Part shown: in pieces, positions 25,894 through 35,670 of the stretch
Numbering within the stretch: the stretch's first letter is position 1
How the letters are laid out: every line of letters begins with the position of its first letter
Source of the DNA: Catenisphaera adipataccumulans
GTDB lineage: Bacteria; Bacillota_I; Bacilli_A; Erysipelotrichales; Erysipelotrichaceae
Length of the DNA stretch: 64,000 nucleotides
Assembly (NCBI RefSeq): GCF_014202755.1
Contig: NZ_JACHHK010000002.1
Span: 248,001-312,000 of the forward strand
Direction: 5' to 3'
Program-made: the position numbers and the translations under genes
The notes under the pieces: generated by a model
Database searches by the model: none
Seen by the model: the letters and a program-made list of their open reading frames with translations, nothing else
What the model was told of the DNA's origin: nothing

Positions 25894-27612
25894 ATGTGGT
25901 GTAAAAATTGTAATATAGAAACCAATGAAAATAATTGCCCCATCTGCGGAGAAAAAACAGTCGAAGATATACCTACAGAAGTTTATTGGTGCAGTGAATG
26001 TCGTGTGCCGGTCATGCAGGAAGTTACACAGGCTGATAAGGGAATTTGTCCACGATGCGGAAAACATATGAAGCATTTATCGTCCGATATTCGGCCTGTT
26101 TTTCCAGAAGAGAGGTTGTTGATTGAACTAATACTGGATAAGGAACCTTATGAGTGGGCAGAATCTTCGGTATGGGCTTCTAACAGCAGGTATTACATTG
26201 ATGGTAAGTCAGTCGCTTTACCAAGTAAATTTTTTAGGGAAGCAAATGCTGACGGATATATTGAACAACTAAAAAAATATAAAGATAACAATCCACATGA
26301 AGGTTTTAAAAAGTTTATTGATGTTTTTATAGAAGCAAACAAGACACGTCTAGATTATTTGATTGATGAAGCTCATGGATTTATCAAGAAGGCTGCACAG
26401 AAATTCCCAGAGGAAAATATTGTGCTGTCTTTTTCTGGCGGTAAAGATTCTACAGTTACAGCAGACTTAGCTATAAAAGCGTTAAGTGATCCAAGTTTAG
26501 TTCATATTTTTGGTAACACTACACTTGAATTCCCGTTAACGGTTCAATATGCAGAAAGGTACCGTCGAAATCACCCGGAGGCTATTTTTAAAGTTGCAAA
26601 GAACTATGAACAGGTATTTTTAGATGTTTGTGAAGATATTGGGCCTCCTGCTCGAATGATGAGATGGTGCTGTTCAATGTTTAAAACTGGACCTATCACT
26701 AGAGTGATTAACGGACTTTATCGGAATCAACAAATATTGACTTTTTATGGCATCAGAAAATCTGAATCTGCTGCTAGAAGTAAATATAACCGCATTGAGG
26801 ATGATGCAGAGTCAGTCAAGATTCAGCAACAAACCGTAGCCTCTCCTATTTTTTTCTGGAAAGATATGGATATTTGGCTCTATATTTTGTCTGAGAAGAT
26901 TGATTTTAATGATGCATATCGTCTTGGATATGATCGAGTTGGATGCTGGTGTTGCCCGAATAACAATCAAAGGGCACAATTTTTATCGCGAATCTATATG
27001 CCGGAAGAATCTAAACGGTGGCGGAATTTTCTTATTGAATTTGCTAAAAAGATAGGAAAACCCGATCCTGAAGAATATGTAGATTCTGGAGCATGGAAAG
27101 CTAGACAAGGTGGTAATGGATTAGCTGCTGCTGGAGATGTAAAAATACGCTTCACGAATTGTACTACAGAAGATCATGCAAAAATTTATCGTTTAGTTCG
27201 TCCAATGAACGATGAATTTTTAAATATGCTGACTCCGTTCGGACGTGTAGCTCCAGAACTTGGTCAGAAATTATTGAATGAAGTATTGGTTTTAGATGTT
27301 AAAACAAATGTACCGATTTTATCTGTACAACCATTTGAACAAGATGGGTATGAACATGCCGTAAAAGTCCGCACCATGAACGTTTCTAACCATGATAGTT
27401 TGCAACATATGGTTGGATATCAGGTGCGAAAATTTAATGCATGCAGAAAATGTTTGAAATGTGAATCTATCTGTAAGGCTGGAGCAATCTCCATTTCTGA
27501 AGATGGATATCATATCGATCCGCAAAAATGTGTTCATTGCAAAATGTGTGTTACAGCTAAATATTTACGAGGCGGCTGTATGATGGATAAATATTTGCGT
27601 ACGAAAGATTAG
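25894..27612 (+). CDS. sspD: SspD-like PAPS-reductase-family DNA sulfur transferase
   Basis: Predicted ATP-dependent sulfur-activating enzyme of 572 aa for DNA phosphorothioation. Residues 1-60 hold two zinc ribbons (C3/C6/C15/C18 and C33/C36/C52/C55). The PP-loop is SFSGGKDST at about 180-187, followed by cysteines typical of Fe-S PAPS-reductase relatives, RWCCSMF and GCWCCPNN. The C-terminus is a ferredoxin-like domain with CRKCLKCESICK at 517-527 and CVHCKMC at 546-552. DndC and SspD belong to this superfamily, and the extra N- and C-terminal metal domains make this one longer. AAAGGAG precedes the ATG. First gene of a nine-gene operon. Confidence 0.85.
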   Translation: MWCKNCNIETNENNCPICGEKTVEDIPTEVYWCSECRVPVMQEVTQADKGICPRCGKHMKHLSSDIRPVFPEERLLIELILDKEPYEWAESSVWASNSRYYIDGKSVALPSKFFREANADGYIEQLKKYKDNNPHEGFKKFIDVFIEANKTRLDYLIDEAHGFIKKAAQKFPEENIVLSFSGGKDSTVTADLAIKALSDPSLVHIFGNTTLEFPLTVQYAERYRRNHPEAIFKVAKNYEQVFLDVCEDIGPPARMMRWCCSMFKTGPITRVINGLYRNQQILTFYGIRKSESAARSKYNRIEDDAESVKIQQQTVASPIFFWKDMDIWLYILSEKIDFNDAYRLGYDRVGCWCCPNNNQRAQFLSRIYMPEESKRWRNFLIEFAKKIGKPDPEEYVDSGAWKARQGGNGLAAAGDVKIRFTNCTTEDHAKIYRLVRPMNDEFLNMLTPFGRVAPELGQKLLNEVLVLDVKTNVPILSVQPFEQDGYEHAVKVRTMNVSNHDSLQHMVGYQVRKFNACRKCLKCESICKAGAISISEDGYHIDPQKCVHCKMCVTAKYLRGGCMMDKYLRTKD

Positions 27613-27623
27613 GAGGAAAAAAC

Positions 27624-28523
27624 ATGGCCATGAAGTTTCGAGCCCATGAAACATTTTTTATCAGAAAGGGTTGGCTCAGCAAAGGCATGCGATATGTATC
27701 ACAGAAGCCTGATGTTTTTATTGATAAAAACGAAAATCCAATGGATGTTTTAGGCATTGGAACAAACATGGTCAAATCACTCCGTTATTGGCTTCAAGCA
27801 GTTGGATTAACGACTGAAGCATCTAAAGGTAGAAGGGTGCAGACTCTTACTGATTTTGGGCAAATTGTTTATCATCATGATCCTTACACAGAAGAACTTG
27901 GAACACTATATTTAATGCAATATAAACTAGTTTCAAATGAAAAAATGGCTCCATCTTGGTACTATTTTTTCAATATTTTTTCAATGCAAGAGTTTGTAAA
28001 AGATGATTTTGTTGAGCAAATCCAGAATGCTCTTAAAATGCAAGATATGAGTGTGGCTGTACGGTCCCTTGAAGATGACTTTACTTGTATTGTAAATACT
28101 TATGTACCAAAATATAAATCGCATCCATCGAAGAATTCACCTGAAAATAACATTACTTGCCCTTTTGGAGATTTGGGTTTAGTAGATATATTAAATAAGA
28201 AAAGAAAAAATGTTAGTTATAGAAAGGCAATTCCATCAGTAAAAAGCTTTAATCCTTGGGTTGTTATGGCAGTTATTTCTGAACAAGCAAAAGAAAAAAA
28301 AGAGATTAGATTAAATGAATTGTTAACTTCTCCATGCAATATTGGTAAAGTGTTTAACCTTGACTCAATCAGTATGTTGGAGCTTTTACATGAAGTTGAA
28401 AAGCTTGGAGAGATTAAAATTATACGAACGGCTGGACTAGATGTCATTCGTATTAATCATGACCGGACATTTGAAGAATGTGTTGAAAATTATTATGATG
28501 ATATTGAGGGAAGAAATTTATGA
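27624..28523 (+). CDS. sspB: DUF4007 protein, SspB-like
   Basis: Protein of 299 aa with the family opening FRAHETFFIRKGWLSKGMRYV and a basic, helical body including CPFGDLGLVDIL. As I recall, DUF4007 proteins act in SspABCD single-strand phosphorothioation, where SspB nicks the DNA before sulfur insertion; no nuclease motif can be pointed to with certainty here. AGGAGG precedes the ATG, 12 nt after the upstream stop, and the stop overlaps the next ATG by 4 nt. Pairing with a PAPS-reductase-like gene and a cysteine desulfurase supports the call. Confidence 0.8.
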   Translation: MAMKFRAHETFFIRKGWLSKGMRYVSQKPDVFIDKNENPMDVLGIGTNMVKSLRYWLQAVGLTTEASKGRRVQTLTDFGQIVYHHDPYTEELGTLYLMQYKLVSNEKMAPSWYYFFNIFSMQEFVKDDFVEQIQNALKMQDMSVAVRSLEDDFTCIVNTYVPKYKSHPSKNSPENNITCPFGDLGLVDILNKKRKNVSYRKAIPSVKSFNPWVVMAVISEQAKEKKEIRLNELLTSPCNIGKVFNLDSISMLELLHEVEKLGEIKIIRTAGLDVIRINHDRTFEECVENYYDDIEGRNL

Positions 28524-31500
28524 GTAAGATGATAACAGTTGAACCAGGTTTTCAATATTCTGTAAATATTGGATATGATCTTAACAACAATGATAAGTTG
28601 AAAAGCTTCATACCTACTAGATCGTCGCTTGAGCTTTTAAAAGAAATATTGCTGAGTACGAGACAAGACTCGAATGAGAGGTCAAGAGTACTTATCGGCG
28701 CATATGGAAAAGGAAAATCGCACATTATACTTACTATAATGTCTATTTTAATGCAAAAAGATAGAAATCTTTTTGTACATTTAATGCCGAAAATAGAAGA
28801 GAATTTAGAACTTAAGCAACTTGTAGATAATTATTATTCAGATCCTCATAATAAGATTTTTCCAGTCATCATTAATGGCGCAACAACTAGCCTGTCACAA
28901 GCATTTCTACTTGCTTTGCAAAGAACTCTTGACGAAAATAATTTAGATTTAATGCCAGAGACAAATTATGGGGCTGCTATACAAACAATAGAAAAGTGGA
29001 AAGAAAAATATCCTGAAGTTTTTGAAAAGTTCAAAAAAGAAATTAGCGTACCAATTGATCAATTTATCTCTGAACTTGAAGATTACAATGTGGAAATTTA
29101 CCATGAATTTGAAAAGATTTATCCATCTTTAACAGCAGGAAGTACGTTTAATCCTTTTATTGGACTAGATGTAGTCGATTTATATGAAAGTGTGGCTAAG
29201 AGCCTCAAAAAGAGAGGATATCTTGGCATTTATGTGGTTTATGATGAATTCAGTAAATACCTTGAGTCTAATATAACAGAAGCATCAGTAAGCGATACAA
29301 AGATGCTTCAAGATTTTGCTGAAAAATGCAATAGGAGCCATGATGCCCAGATGCATTTACTTCTAATTTCTCATAAAGAAATTTCTAACTATATTGATAA
29401 GCTGCCAAAACAAAAAGTTGATGGATGGCGTGGAGTTTCTGAACGTTTTAAGCATATACATTTAAATAATAATTTTACTCAAACTTATGAGATTATTTCT
29501 TCTGTAATAAAAAAATCACCAAAATTATGGAATAGATTTTGCAATATTCATAAAACGCAATTTGAGGAATTAAATGATCGATATAAAAATCATGCCATGT
29601 TTAGTAATTCTGCTGACAATGAGATTAATATTACAATTTATGGATGCTATCCGCTGCATCCAGTTTCGACATATATTCTGCCACGCTTATCGGAAAGAAT
29701 AGCACAAAATGAGAGGACTCTGTTTACTTTTTTATCTGCGGATGGTCCGTCTACATTGACAGCTTTTCTTAGAAAATATGGAGACAATACTTTTAAGTTG
29801 CTCACTCCTGATTTGATTTTTGATTACTTTGATCCAGTATTTCAAAAAGAACCAATCTCAGGAGAAATATATAAAAATTACATATTAACGAAGACGATAT
29901 TAGAGCAAATTGAGGGCCAAGAATTAGAAACTAAGATCATAAAAACAATTGCGCTAATCTATATGTTAGGACAGTTTGAAATCATTAAACCAACCAAAGA
30001 TGAACTGGTTGGCATTTTTAGCATGGAATATCCGACTGATAGCATCGAAGAGTCTGTTCAGCATTTGATTAAAGATGAATACGTCATTTATTTAAAGCAG
30101 AGCAATGGATATCTCAAATTGAAACAATCTTCTGGAATTGATATTGAGCATAAGATTGAGGACATGATTGCTTCATTAGCAGTTTCATTTTCTTTAAAAG
30201 AAGCATTGAATTCATCCAACGTGGATAATTATTTATACCCGTCAAGATATAATGATGAAAAAGAAATGATTCGATATTTTAAATTCGAGTTTATAGAAGA
30301 ACAGGAATTAATAGAAGACATTGATTGGAATAAAAAATCTGAAAACATTCAAGCTGATGGCATTATTTACGGAATAATTGTGAATAATGGTGAGTCTATT
30401 AAATCCATTAAAGAAAAAATTTTAAAAACGAGCAAAAATACAGAAAGATGTATTTTTATTATTCCGAAGAAAGCAGTAAATATTGAAAAGGTCGTAAAAC
30501 AATATGAAGCTATAAAAATGCTCCGTAATAAAGTTGGGGAAGATTCACTGCTTTTTGAAGAATATGAAGTAATTTATGAAGATCTTCAAGAAGTGATCAC
30601 TAATTTCATTAGAGGATATACACACCCGGAAGAGTACAAGTCTTTGTATATTTATGAAGGAGAAGAGCAAGTAATAGTACGTAAAGCAGAATTAACTGAT
30701 CTTGCGTCGAATATTTGCTATCGGGTATTTTATGATACCCCTGTCATTAATAATGAAGCAATCAATAAAAATGAAATTACATCTATCGCAAGAAAAAGTC
30801 GAAGAAAAATCATGAATGGTTTGCTCAGAAATAGACTTGAGCCGAAACTGGGACTTATTGGAACTGGACAAGAAGTTTCTATATTACGCAGTACCTTAAT
30901 TAGAAAAGAAATTTTTATCGATGATGAATCTGGCGTGAGAATTAATCTGTCACCTTCAGATAATAAAATGAAAAAAGTTCTAGATCATATTGTCGCTTTT
31001 GTTATACAAGCCAAACAATGTGGATATGTACCTTTTTCACAATTATATGATGAATTAATTTCTCCAGAACATCATATTGGACTTCGTAAAGGAGTAATTC
31101 CAATTTATATTGCGGCAGTATTTCACGAATATTATGACGAAATCATAATATTAAATGATTTAGGACAAATTCCATTAACTGCTGATGCTCTACAATCTAT
31201 TAATGCTTCGCCAGATGAATACAAATTAAAGTATTTGGACTGGGATGAAGAGAAGCAGAAATTTGTAACTAATATTGCTGGTATATTTAACCGCTATGTT
31301 ATTGATGCAGAAAAAAGTTTAAGTGCATATGAGTTTGCCTCTTTAGCAATGAAGCGCTGGTTTTTAGCACTTCCAAAATATTCCAAGGAAATAAAGAAGA
31401 TGGGAGATCATCCTGTTGATATTAGGTATAGAAAAATGGCTAAATTGCTAAAACAGAATTTGAGTGGCAACGAACTATTGTTTGAGCGTCTTCCTAAAGC

Positions 31501-32128
31501 TTTTGGATATCAAGAGTTTAGTGAAGGGTTAGCAGAAAATATTGCAGAAGCTAAGCGGTTTTATGATTCAGCTATCAGCAATCTTAAAGAAAAACTGATA
31601 TTAGACACAAAAGAAATTTATTCGATTTCTACTAACAGAGCCAAGCTTCAGAAAAGTTCACTTACATCTATCATTAGAGATTGGTGTGAAACACTTGATG
31701 ATCATGTTTTTGAGCAGTTATTTGATAATGGCACAGATAAATGTTTAGGATTATTTAAGGATGTAACGAATGATGAATATACCTTTATTAATAAACTAGC
31801 AAAAATTGCTACTGGTTTACGAATTGAAGATTGGGATGATGAAACGGAAGAGCGTTTTATTAGTAATTTAAAGCAATATAAAGAAACGGCAGAAAACTTC
31901 CATACACAAGAGCCTCAAGAACGTTCTGAAACAACTGCTGAGTACGAAATTCATTTCCGTTCTGATGATGGTTCTTCAGAAATAAAGCGTTTTGATAGAG
32001 TAGAATCCAGTAAAAAAGGAAAGCTTCTTTACAATTCTATTATGGCTGACATTGATTCCATGGGATATTCAATTTCAGATCAGGAAAAAAGGCAGATTCT
32101 TATGGATATATTGAAAAAAATGTGTTGA
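28520..32128 (+). CDS. sspC: Large ATPase of the phosphorothioation operon, SspC-like
   Basis: P-loop ATPase of 1202 aa. Walker A is IGAYGKGKSH (about 59-68); a Walker B-like IYVVYDEFSKYLE lies near 235-247 and an arginine-rich SERFKHI follows. The N-terminal third resembles the large DNA-associated ATPases of BREX (BrxC/PglY-like), the rest is helical without a motif I recognise, and the C-terminus is acidic and charged. By position between DUF4007 and cysteine desulfurase genes it is the SspC candidate; that it is large and BrxC-like is an observation, the SspC assignment an inference. Start overlaps the upstream stop (ATGA). Confidence 0.7.
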   Translation: MSKMITVEPGFQYSVNIGYDLNNNDKLKSFIPTRSSLELLKEILLSTRQDSNERSRVLIGAYGKGKSHIILTIMSILMQKDRNLFVHLMPKIEENLELKQLVDNYYSDPHNKIFPVIINGATTSLSQAFLLALQRTLDENNLDLMPETNYGAAIQTIEKWKEKYPEVFEKFKKEISVPIDQFISELEDYNVEIYHEFEKIYPSLTAGSTFNPFIGLDVVDLYESVAKSLKKRGYLGIYVVYDEFSKYLESNITEASVSDTKMLQDFAEKCNRSHDAQMHLLLISHKEISNYIDKLPKQKVDGWRGVSERFKHIHLNNNFTQTYEIISSVIKKSPKLWNRFCNIHKTQFEELNDRYKNHAMFSNSADNEINITIYGCYPLHPVSTYILPRLSERIAQNERTLFTFLSADGPSTLTAFLRKYGDNTFKLLTPDLIFDYFDPVFQKEPISGEIYKNYILTKTILEQIEGQELETKIIKTIALIYMLGQFEIIKPTKDELVGIFSMEYPTDSIEESVQHLIKDEYVIYLKQSNGYLKLKQSSGIDIEHKIEDMIASLAVSFSLKEALNSSNVDNYLYPSRYNDEKEMIRYFKFEFIEEQELIEDIDWNKKSENIQADGIIYGIIVNNGESIKSIKEKILKTSKNTERCIFIIPKKAVNIEKVVKQYEAIKMLRNKVGEDSLLFEEYEVIYEDLQEVITNFIRGYTHPEEYKSLYIYEGEEQVIVRKAELTDLASNICYRVFYDTPVINNEAINKNEITSIARKSRRKIMNGLLRNRLEPKLGLIGTGQEVSILRSTLIRKEIFIDDESGVRINLSPSDNKMKKVLDHIVAFVIQAKQCGYVPFSQLYDELISPEHHIGLRKGVIPIYIAAVFHEYYDEIIILNDLGQIPLTADALQSINASPDEYKLKYLDWDEEKQKFVTNIAGIFNRYVIDAEKSLSAYEFASLAMKRWFLALPKYSKEIKKMGDHPVDIRYRKMAKLLKQNLSGNELLFERLPKAFGYQEFSEGLAENIAEAKRFYDSAISNLKEKLILDTKEIYSISTNRAKLQKSSLTSIIRDWCETLDDHVFEQLFDNGTDKCLGLFKDVTNDEYTFINKLAKIATGLRIEDWDDETEERFISNLKQYKETAENFHTQEPQERSETTAEYEIHFRSDDGSSEIKRFDRVESSKKGKLLYNSIMADIDSMGYSISDQEKRQILMDILKKMC

Positions 32129-32140
32129 GGAGATGAAAGA

Positions 32141-33286
32141 ATGGCCTATTTTGATAATGCAGCTACTACATATCCGAAACCAGAATGTGTTTATAAAAAC
32201 ATGGATGAATTCTATCGCTCGGCTGGAGCAAATGCAGGCAGAGGAAACTATCAATTAGCTTTAAGCGCGGGTGAAATGATTGCCGAGACGCGTTCCTTAA
32301 TCCAGGAACTGCTCCATTGTCCAGCAAAGCAAGTGATATTTGAGCCAAATGCTACAATTGCACTGAATTTGATTATTCAAGGAATTATTCTTGATGGAGC
32401 AACGAATGTTTATATCAGTCCATTTGAACATAATGCAGTAACTAGAACGCTTCATCATTTTGAGAAAAATGGTTCGATCAAAGTACATTTATTAAAAGTA
32501 TCAGATGATTTGCAATACGATTTGGAACGGATTCGCTATCAGTTTGATGAAGTTAAACCAGATTTTGTTATTGTTAGCCATGCTAGTAATGTAATAGGCT
32601 TAATTGCTCCAGTTGAGAAAATATTCAATCTTGCAAAAAAATATGGAGCAGTAACCTTAGTTGATATGGCTCAAACTGCAGGATTAGTGGATCTAAACGT
32701 TGGGTTGAGCACGATTGATTTTGCAGTATTTGCTGGACATAAAACACTGTACGGCCCTACTGGTATTTCTGGATTTGTCATGAATCCAGAGAAAAAATTT
32801 CAGCCTGTAATTTTTGGAGGTACTGGATTTGAATCAGCAAATCAGGATATGCCAAATAGTTTACCACAGCGTTATGAAATGGGTACTTTAAATATTTCTG
32901 GAATTTCAGGACTAAATGCAGCACTTAAATGGATTAAGGAAACAACAATAGAAAAAATATGGGATAAAGAGCAGGAACATCGAAATCAATTACTTGATTT
33001 GCTTGCACAGTACCCATTTGTCAGAATTGTTGGAAATTCTAAAGAACGGAGGTATGTAGGAATTGTATCTATATTGATTGAAGGAGTCAGCAGTGATAGT
33101 GCAGGCCCTATATTTGATCGATGTAATGTGGCAGTGCGCACGGGACTGCAATGCGCTCCTTTAGCGCACAAGTTTATTGGCACACATCCTTCTGGAACAA
33201 TTAGATTTAGCGTAAACTATTTTACTTCCGACAAGGATTTTGATGAATTAAAGCAGGCATTGGATTACATTGAAATGGAACTATAG
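32141..33286 (+). CDS. sspA: Cysteine desulfurase, SspA/DndA-like
   Basis: PLP-dependent class V enzyme of 381 aa that removes sulfur from cysteine as a protein persulfide. The fold markers are FDNAATTYPKPE at the N-terminus, SHASNVIG, the PLP lysine in AGHKTLYGP (H200, K201) and the persulfide Cys in RTGLQCAPLAHKF (C338). Housekeeping IscS/SufS enzymes are of similar length, but placement inside this operon points to DNA sulfur modification. Start is 12 nt after the ATPase stop with GAGGAG upstream. Function as a desulfurase is firm; the dedicated partner (SspD) is inferred. Confidence 0.9.
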   Translation: MAYFDNAATTYPKPECVYKNMDEFYRSAGANAGRGNYQLALSAGEMIAETRSLIQELLHCPAKQVIFEPNATIALNLIIQGIILDGATNVYISPFEHNAVTRTLHHFEKNGSIKVHLLKVSDDLQYDLERIRYQFDEVKPDFVIVSHASNVIGLIAPVEKIFNLAKKYGAVTLVDMAQTAGLVDLNVGLSTIDFAVFAGHKTLYGPTGISGFVMNPEKKFQPVIFGGTGFESANQDMPNSLPQRYEMGTLNISGISGLNAALKWIKETTIEKIWDKEQEHRNQLLDLLAQYPFVRIVGNSKERRYVGIVSILIEGVSSDSAGPIFDRCNVAVRTGLQCAPLAHKFIGTHPSGTIRFSVNYFTSDKDFDELKQALDYIEMEL

Positions 33287-33298
33287 AGAGGGTCAATT

Positions 33299-35500
33299 AT
33301 GAGTTTGAAAGATCAGCACATTAAAAGTGAATATCGATCATTGGTAGACAATGTAATTCAAGATTTTTATTTACCGCTTTTACATGAAGCCACTTTATAT
33401 CGTCGTGCGGTAGGTTTCTTTTCATCTTCTTCTTTGATAGAGATATCAAAAGGCGTTGGCGATATGGCACGCAATGGTGGAAAAATTGAAATTATTGCTT
33501 CTCCATACCTCTCTGATGAAGATATTGAAGCGATTCATACAGGTTATGATAATCGAGAAAAAATCATAGAAAATGCCTTAATGAGACAACTGACAGATCA
33601 ATATACAGATTATTTTTCTGTAGAACGATTGAATTTGTTAGCTAATCTTATTGCTGATGGTGTGATGGATATTCGAATCGCATATACTGATAATCATCAT
33701 GGGTTAGGGATGTATCACGAAAAAATGGGCATCATTGAAGATTTCGAAGGTAATCGAGTTGCTTTTTCTGGCTCAATGAATGAGTCACGTACGGCAATGT
33801 CAATAAATTATGAAGCAATTGATGTCTTTTGTGATTGGAGGGGTGAAGAAGCTGAGCGAGTGAATCTTAAGGAAAATGCGTTTACTTCTCTGTGGAATAA
33901 TGTTGAACCAAATCTTCAAGTATTAGAATTCCCTAAAATTTCCAAAGTATTGATAGAAAAGTATCGAAAAAAAGAGCCAAATTTTGATATTGATCATGAG
34001 CAGTTTAGAAAACGTGATAAGATATATGTTGAAACTATGACAAAAGAAGAATGGAAAGTAGCAGAAGCTGGTCCTATTGGACCTAGGGTTCCATATGATA
34101 TTGAACTGCATGATTATCAAAAACAAGCCATTTCAGCATGGGTTGGAGAAAATTATAGAGGAATTTTTGATATGGCAACTGGTACAGGGAAAACTTATAC
34201 AGGACTCGGTGCAATTGCCAAGTTGTCGGAAGATTTACGTGATGATTTAGCAGTTATCATTGTGGCGCCATTTAAGCATCTAGTTGAACAATGGGTAGAA
34301 GATATTCGCCGATTCAATATGAGTCCTATTGTTGCCTATGGTGACCCCGAATACAAAGATTGGAAGAAAAAGCTTTCGAAGGCTGTATTAGATCAGAAAA
34401 TAAGATATGATAAAAAGTTCTTGTGCGTGATTTGTACAAATGCTACATTTACAAACCAATTTCTTCAAGAACAGATTTCAAAAATTAAAGCACCAATTCT
34501 ACTGGTAGTCGATGAGGCTCACAATTTCGGTGCAAAATCATATTCTCGTTTTTTAGATGATCGATTTACATATCGGTTAGCGTTGTCTGCTACACTAGAT
34601 CGCTATCGTGATGAAGAAGGAACTGCTGTCCTATATAATTTCTTTGGAAAAAAGTGCATTGAATATACACTGGAAAGAGCTATTGAAGAAAAGAAATTAA
34701 CGCCTTATAAATATCACCCGATTTTAATATACCTATCTGATATTGAACTTGAATCATATGAAGAACTGTCATATGAGATGTCAAAGTGTCTGATAAAGGG
34801 CAAGGATGGAAAGTATAAACTGAACAAACGTGGCGAGATACTTGCTTTAAAGCGTTCCCGTATTGTAGCAGGAGCTATACAAAAATTAGATGCATTGAAA
34901 AAAGCAATAGAGCCATATAAAAATGACAACAATATTCTTGTTTACTGTGGAGCAACCCGTGTAATCGAAGAAACAGACGATAATCCAGACGATGAAAGCG
35001 ATATACGACAAATTGAAGCAGTGACAAAAATTTTAGGAAACGAATTAGGAATGAGTGTTGCTAGATTTACTTCTGAAGAAAACATGGAACAACGTTCTAT
35101 GATTAAAAAGCATTTTCAGGATGGGGATTTACAGGCAATTGTTGCTATTAAATGTCTTGACGAAGGTGTAAATATTCCAAGTATTCGAACCGCATTCATT
35201 TTGGCAAGTACAACAAATCCGAAAGAATATATTCAGCGCCGAGGACGAGTATTGCGAAAAGCACCAAATAAGTCTTTTGCAGAGATATATGATTTTGTAA
35301 CTTTACCAAGACCTTTGGATGCTGTTTCAGGTTTGACTAGCGAACAAGCAAATCGAGATAAAACATTAGTAGAAAACGAACTTGCTCGGATTATAGAATT
35401 TGGAAGATTAGCAATGAATTCTATGGAAGCGAATAACCTAATCTGGCAAATAAAAGAGGTTTATCATCTTGATGAGATAGAAGAGGAGCAAATGAAATGA
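33299..35500 (+). CDS. PLD-nuclease/SF2 helicase fusion
   Basis: Protein of 733 aa. Residues 1-200 are a phospholipase-D-type nuclease-like domain (ATLYRRAVGFFSSSSL, HEKMGIIED as the HxK motif, GSMNES). Residues about 275-700 are a superfamily 2 helicase: ATGTGKTY (I), DEAHNFG (II), LSATLDR (III), CLDEGVNIPS (V) and QRRGRVLRKA (VI). Such fusions act on DNA in many defence islands. AGAGGG precedes the ATG. It opens the second half of the operon, which fits the place of an attack module like SspFGH, but I cannot assign a letter. Confidence 0.9.
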   Translation: MSLKDQHIKSEYRSLVDNVIQDFYLPLLHEATLYRRAVGFFSSSSLIEISKGVGDMARNGGKIEIIASPYLSDEDIEAIHTGYDNREKIIENALMRQLTDQYTDYFSVERLNLLANLIADGVMDIRIAYTDNHHGLGMYHEKMGIIEDFEGNRVAFSGSMNESRTAMSINYEAIDVFCDWRGEEAERVNLKENAFTSLWNNVEPNLQVLEFPKISKVLIEKYRKKEPNFDIDHEQFRKRDKIYVETMTKEEWKVAEAGPIGPRVPYDIELHDYQKQAISAWVGENYRGIFDMATGTGKTYTGLGAIAKLSEDLRDDLAVIIVAPFKHLVEQWVEDIRRFNMSPIVAYGDPEYKDWKKKLSKAVLDQKIRYDKKFLCVICTNATFTNQFLQEQISKIKAPILLVVDEAHNFGAKSYSRFLDDRFTYRLALSATLDRYRDEEGTAVLYNFFGKKCIEYTLERAIEEKKLTPYKYHPILIYLSDIELESYEELSYEMSKCLIKGKDGKYKLNKRGEILALKRSRIVAGAIQKLDALKKAIEPYKNDNNILVYCGATRVIEETDDNPDDESDIRQIEAVTKILGNELGMSVARFTSEENMEQRSMIKKHFQDGDLQAIVAIKCLDEGVNIPSIRTAFILASTTNPKEYIQRRGRVLRKAPNKSFAEIYDFVTLPRPLDAVSGLTSEQANRDKTLVENELARIIEFGRLAMNSMEANNLIWQIKEVYHLDEIEEEQMK

Positions 35501-35670
35501 GTAATAATGGAGAGTTAGAAATTAATGAAAAAGCGATCGATCGCTTAAAAAAGACTATAGTTATTAAGGAAAATAGAAATTTAAAAACAGGTTCTTTAAG
35601 CGATGCGCAGATGGTTGCATGGATTAAGAAAAAAATTGAGGAGGAAGTCAAATGTTGCTTAAATCAATAA
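35497..35670 (+). CDS. Small acidic/basic protein of 57 aa, unknown
   Basis: A 57-codon gene lies between the helicase and the SMC-like ATPase. Its ATG overlaps the helicase stop (ATGA), AGAGGAG precedes it, and its end overlaps the next start at 35652 by 19 nt, so it is coupled on both sides. The product is helical and charged (KAIDRLKKTIVI; DAQMVAWIKKKIEEE). No family recognised. The tight overlaps make it likely to be translated; a bridging role between the flanking proteins is speculation. Confidence 0.65.
   Translation: MSNNGELEINEKAIDRLKKTIVIKENRNLKTGSLSDAQMVAWIKKKIEEEVKCCLNQ

Noticed and set aside
28520-32128. BREX system, because the ATPase resembles BrxC/PglY
   Set aside because: No PglX methyltransferase, PglZ, BrxL or BrxA/B genes are present; cysteine desulfurase and PAPS-reductase genes point to phosphorothioation.
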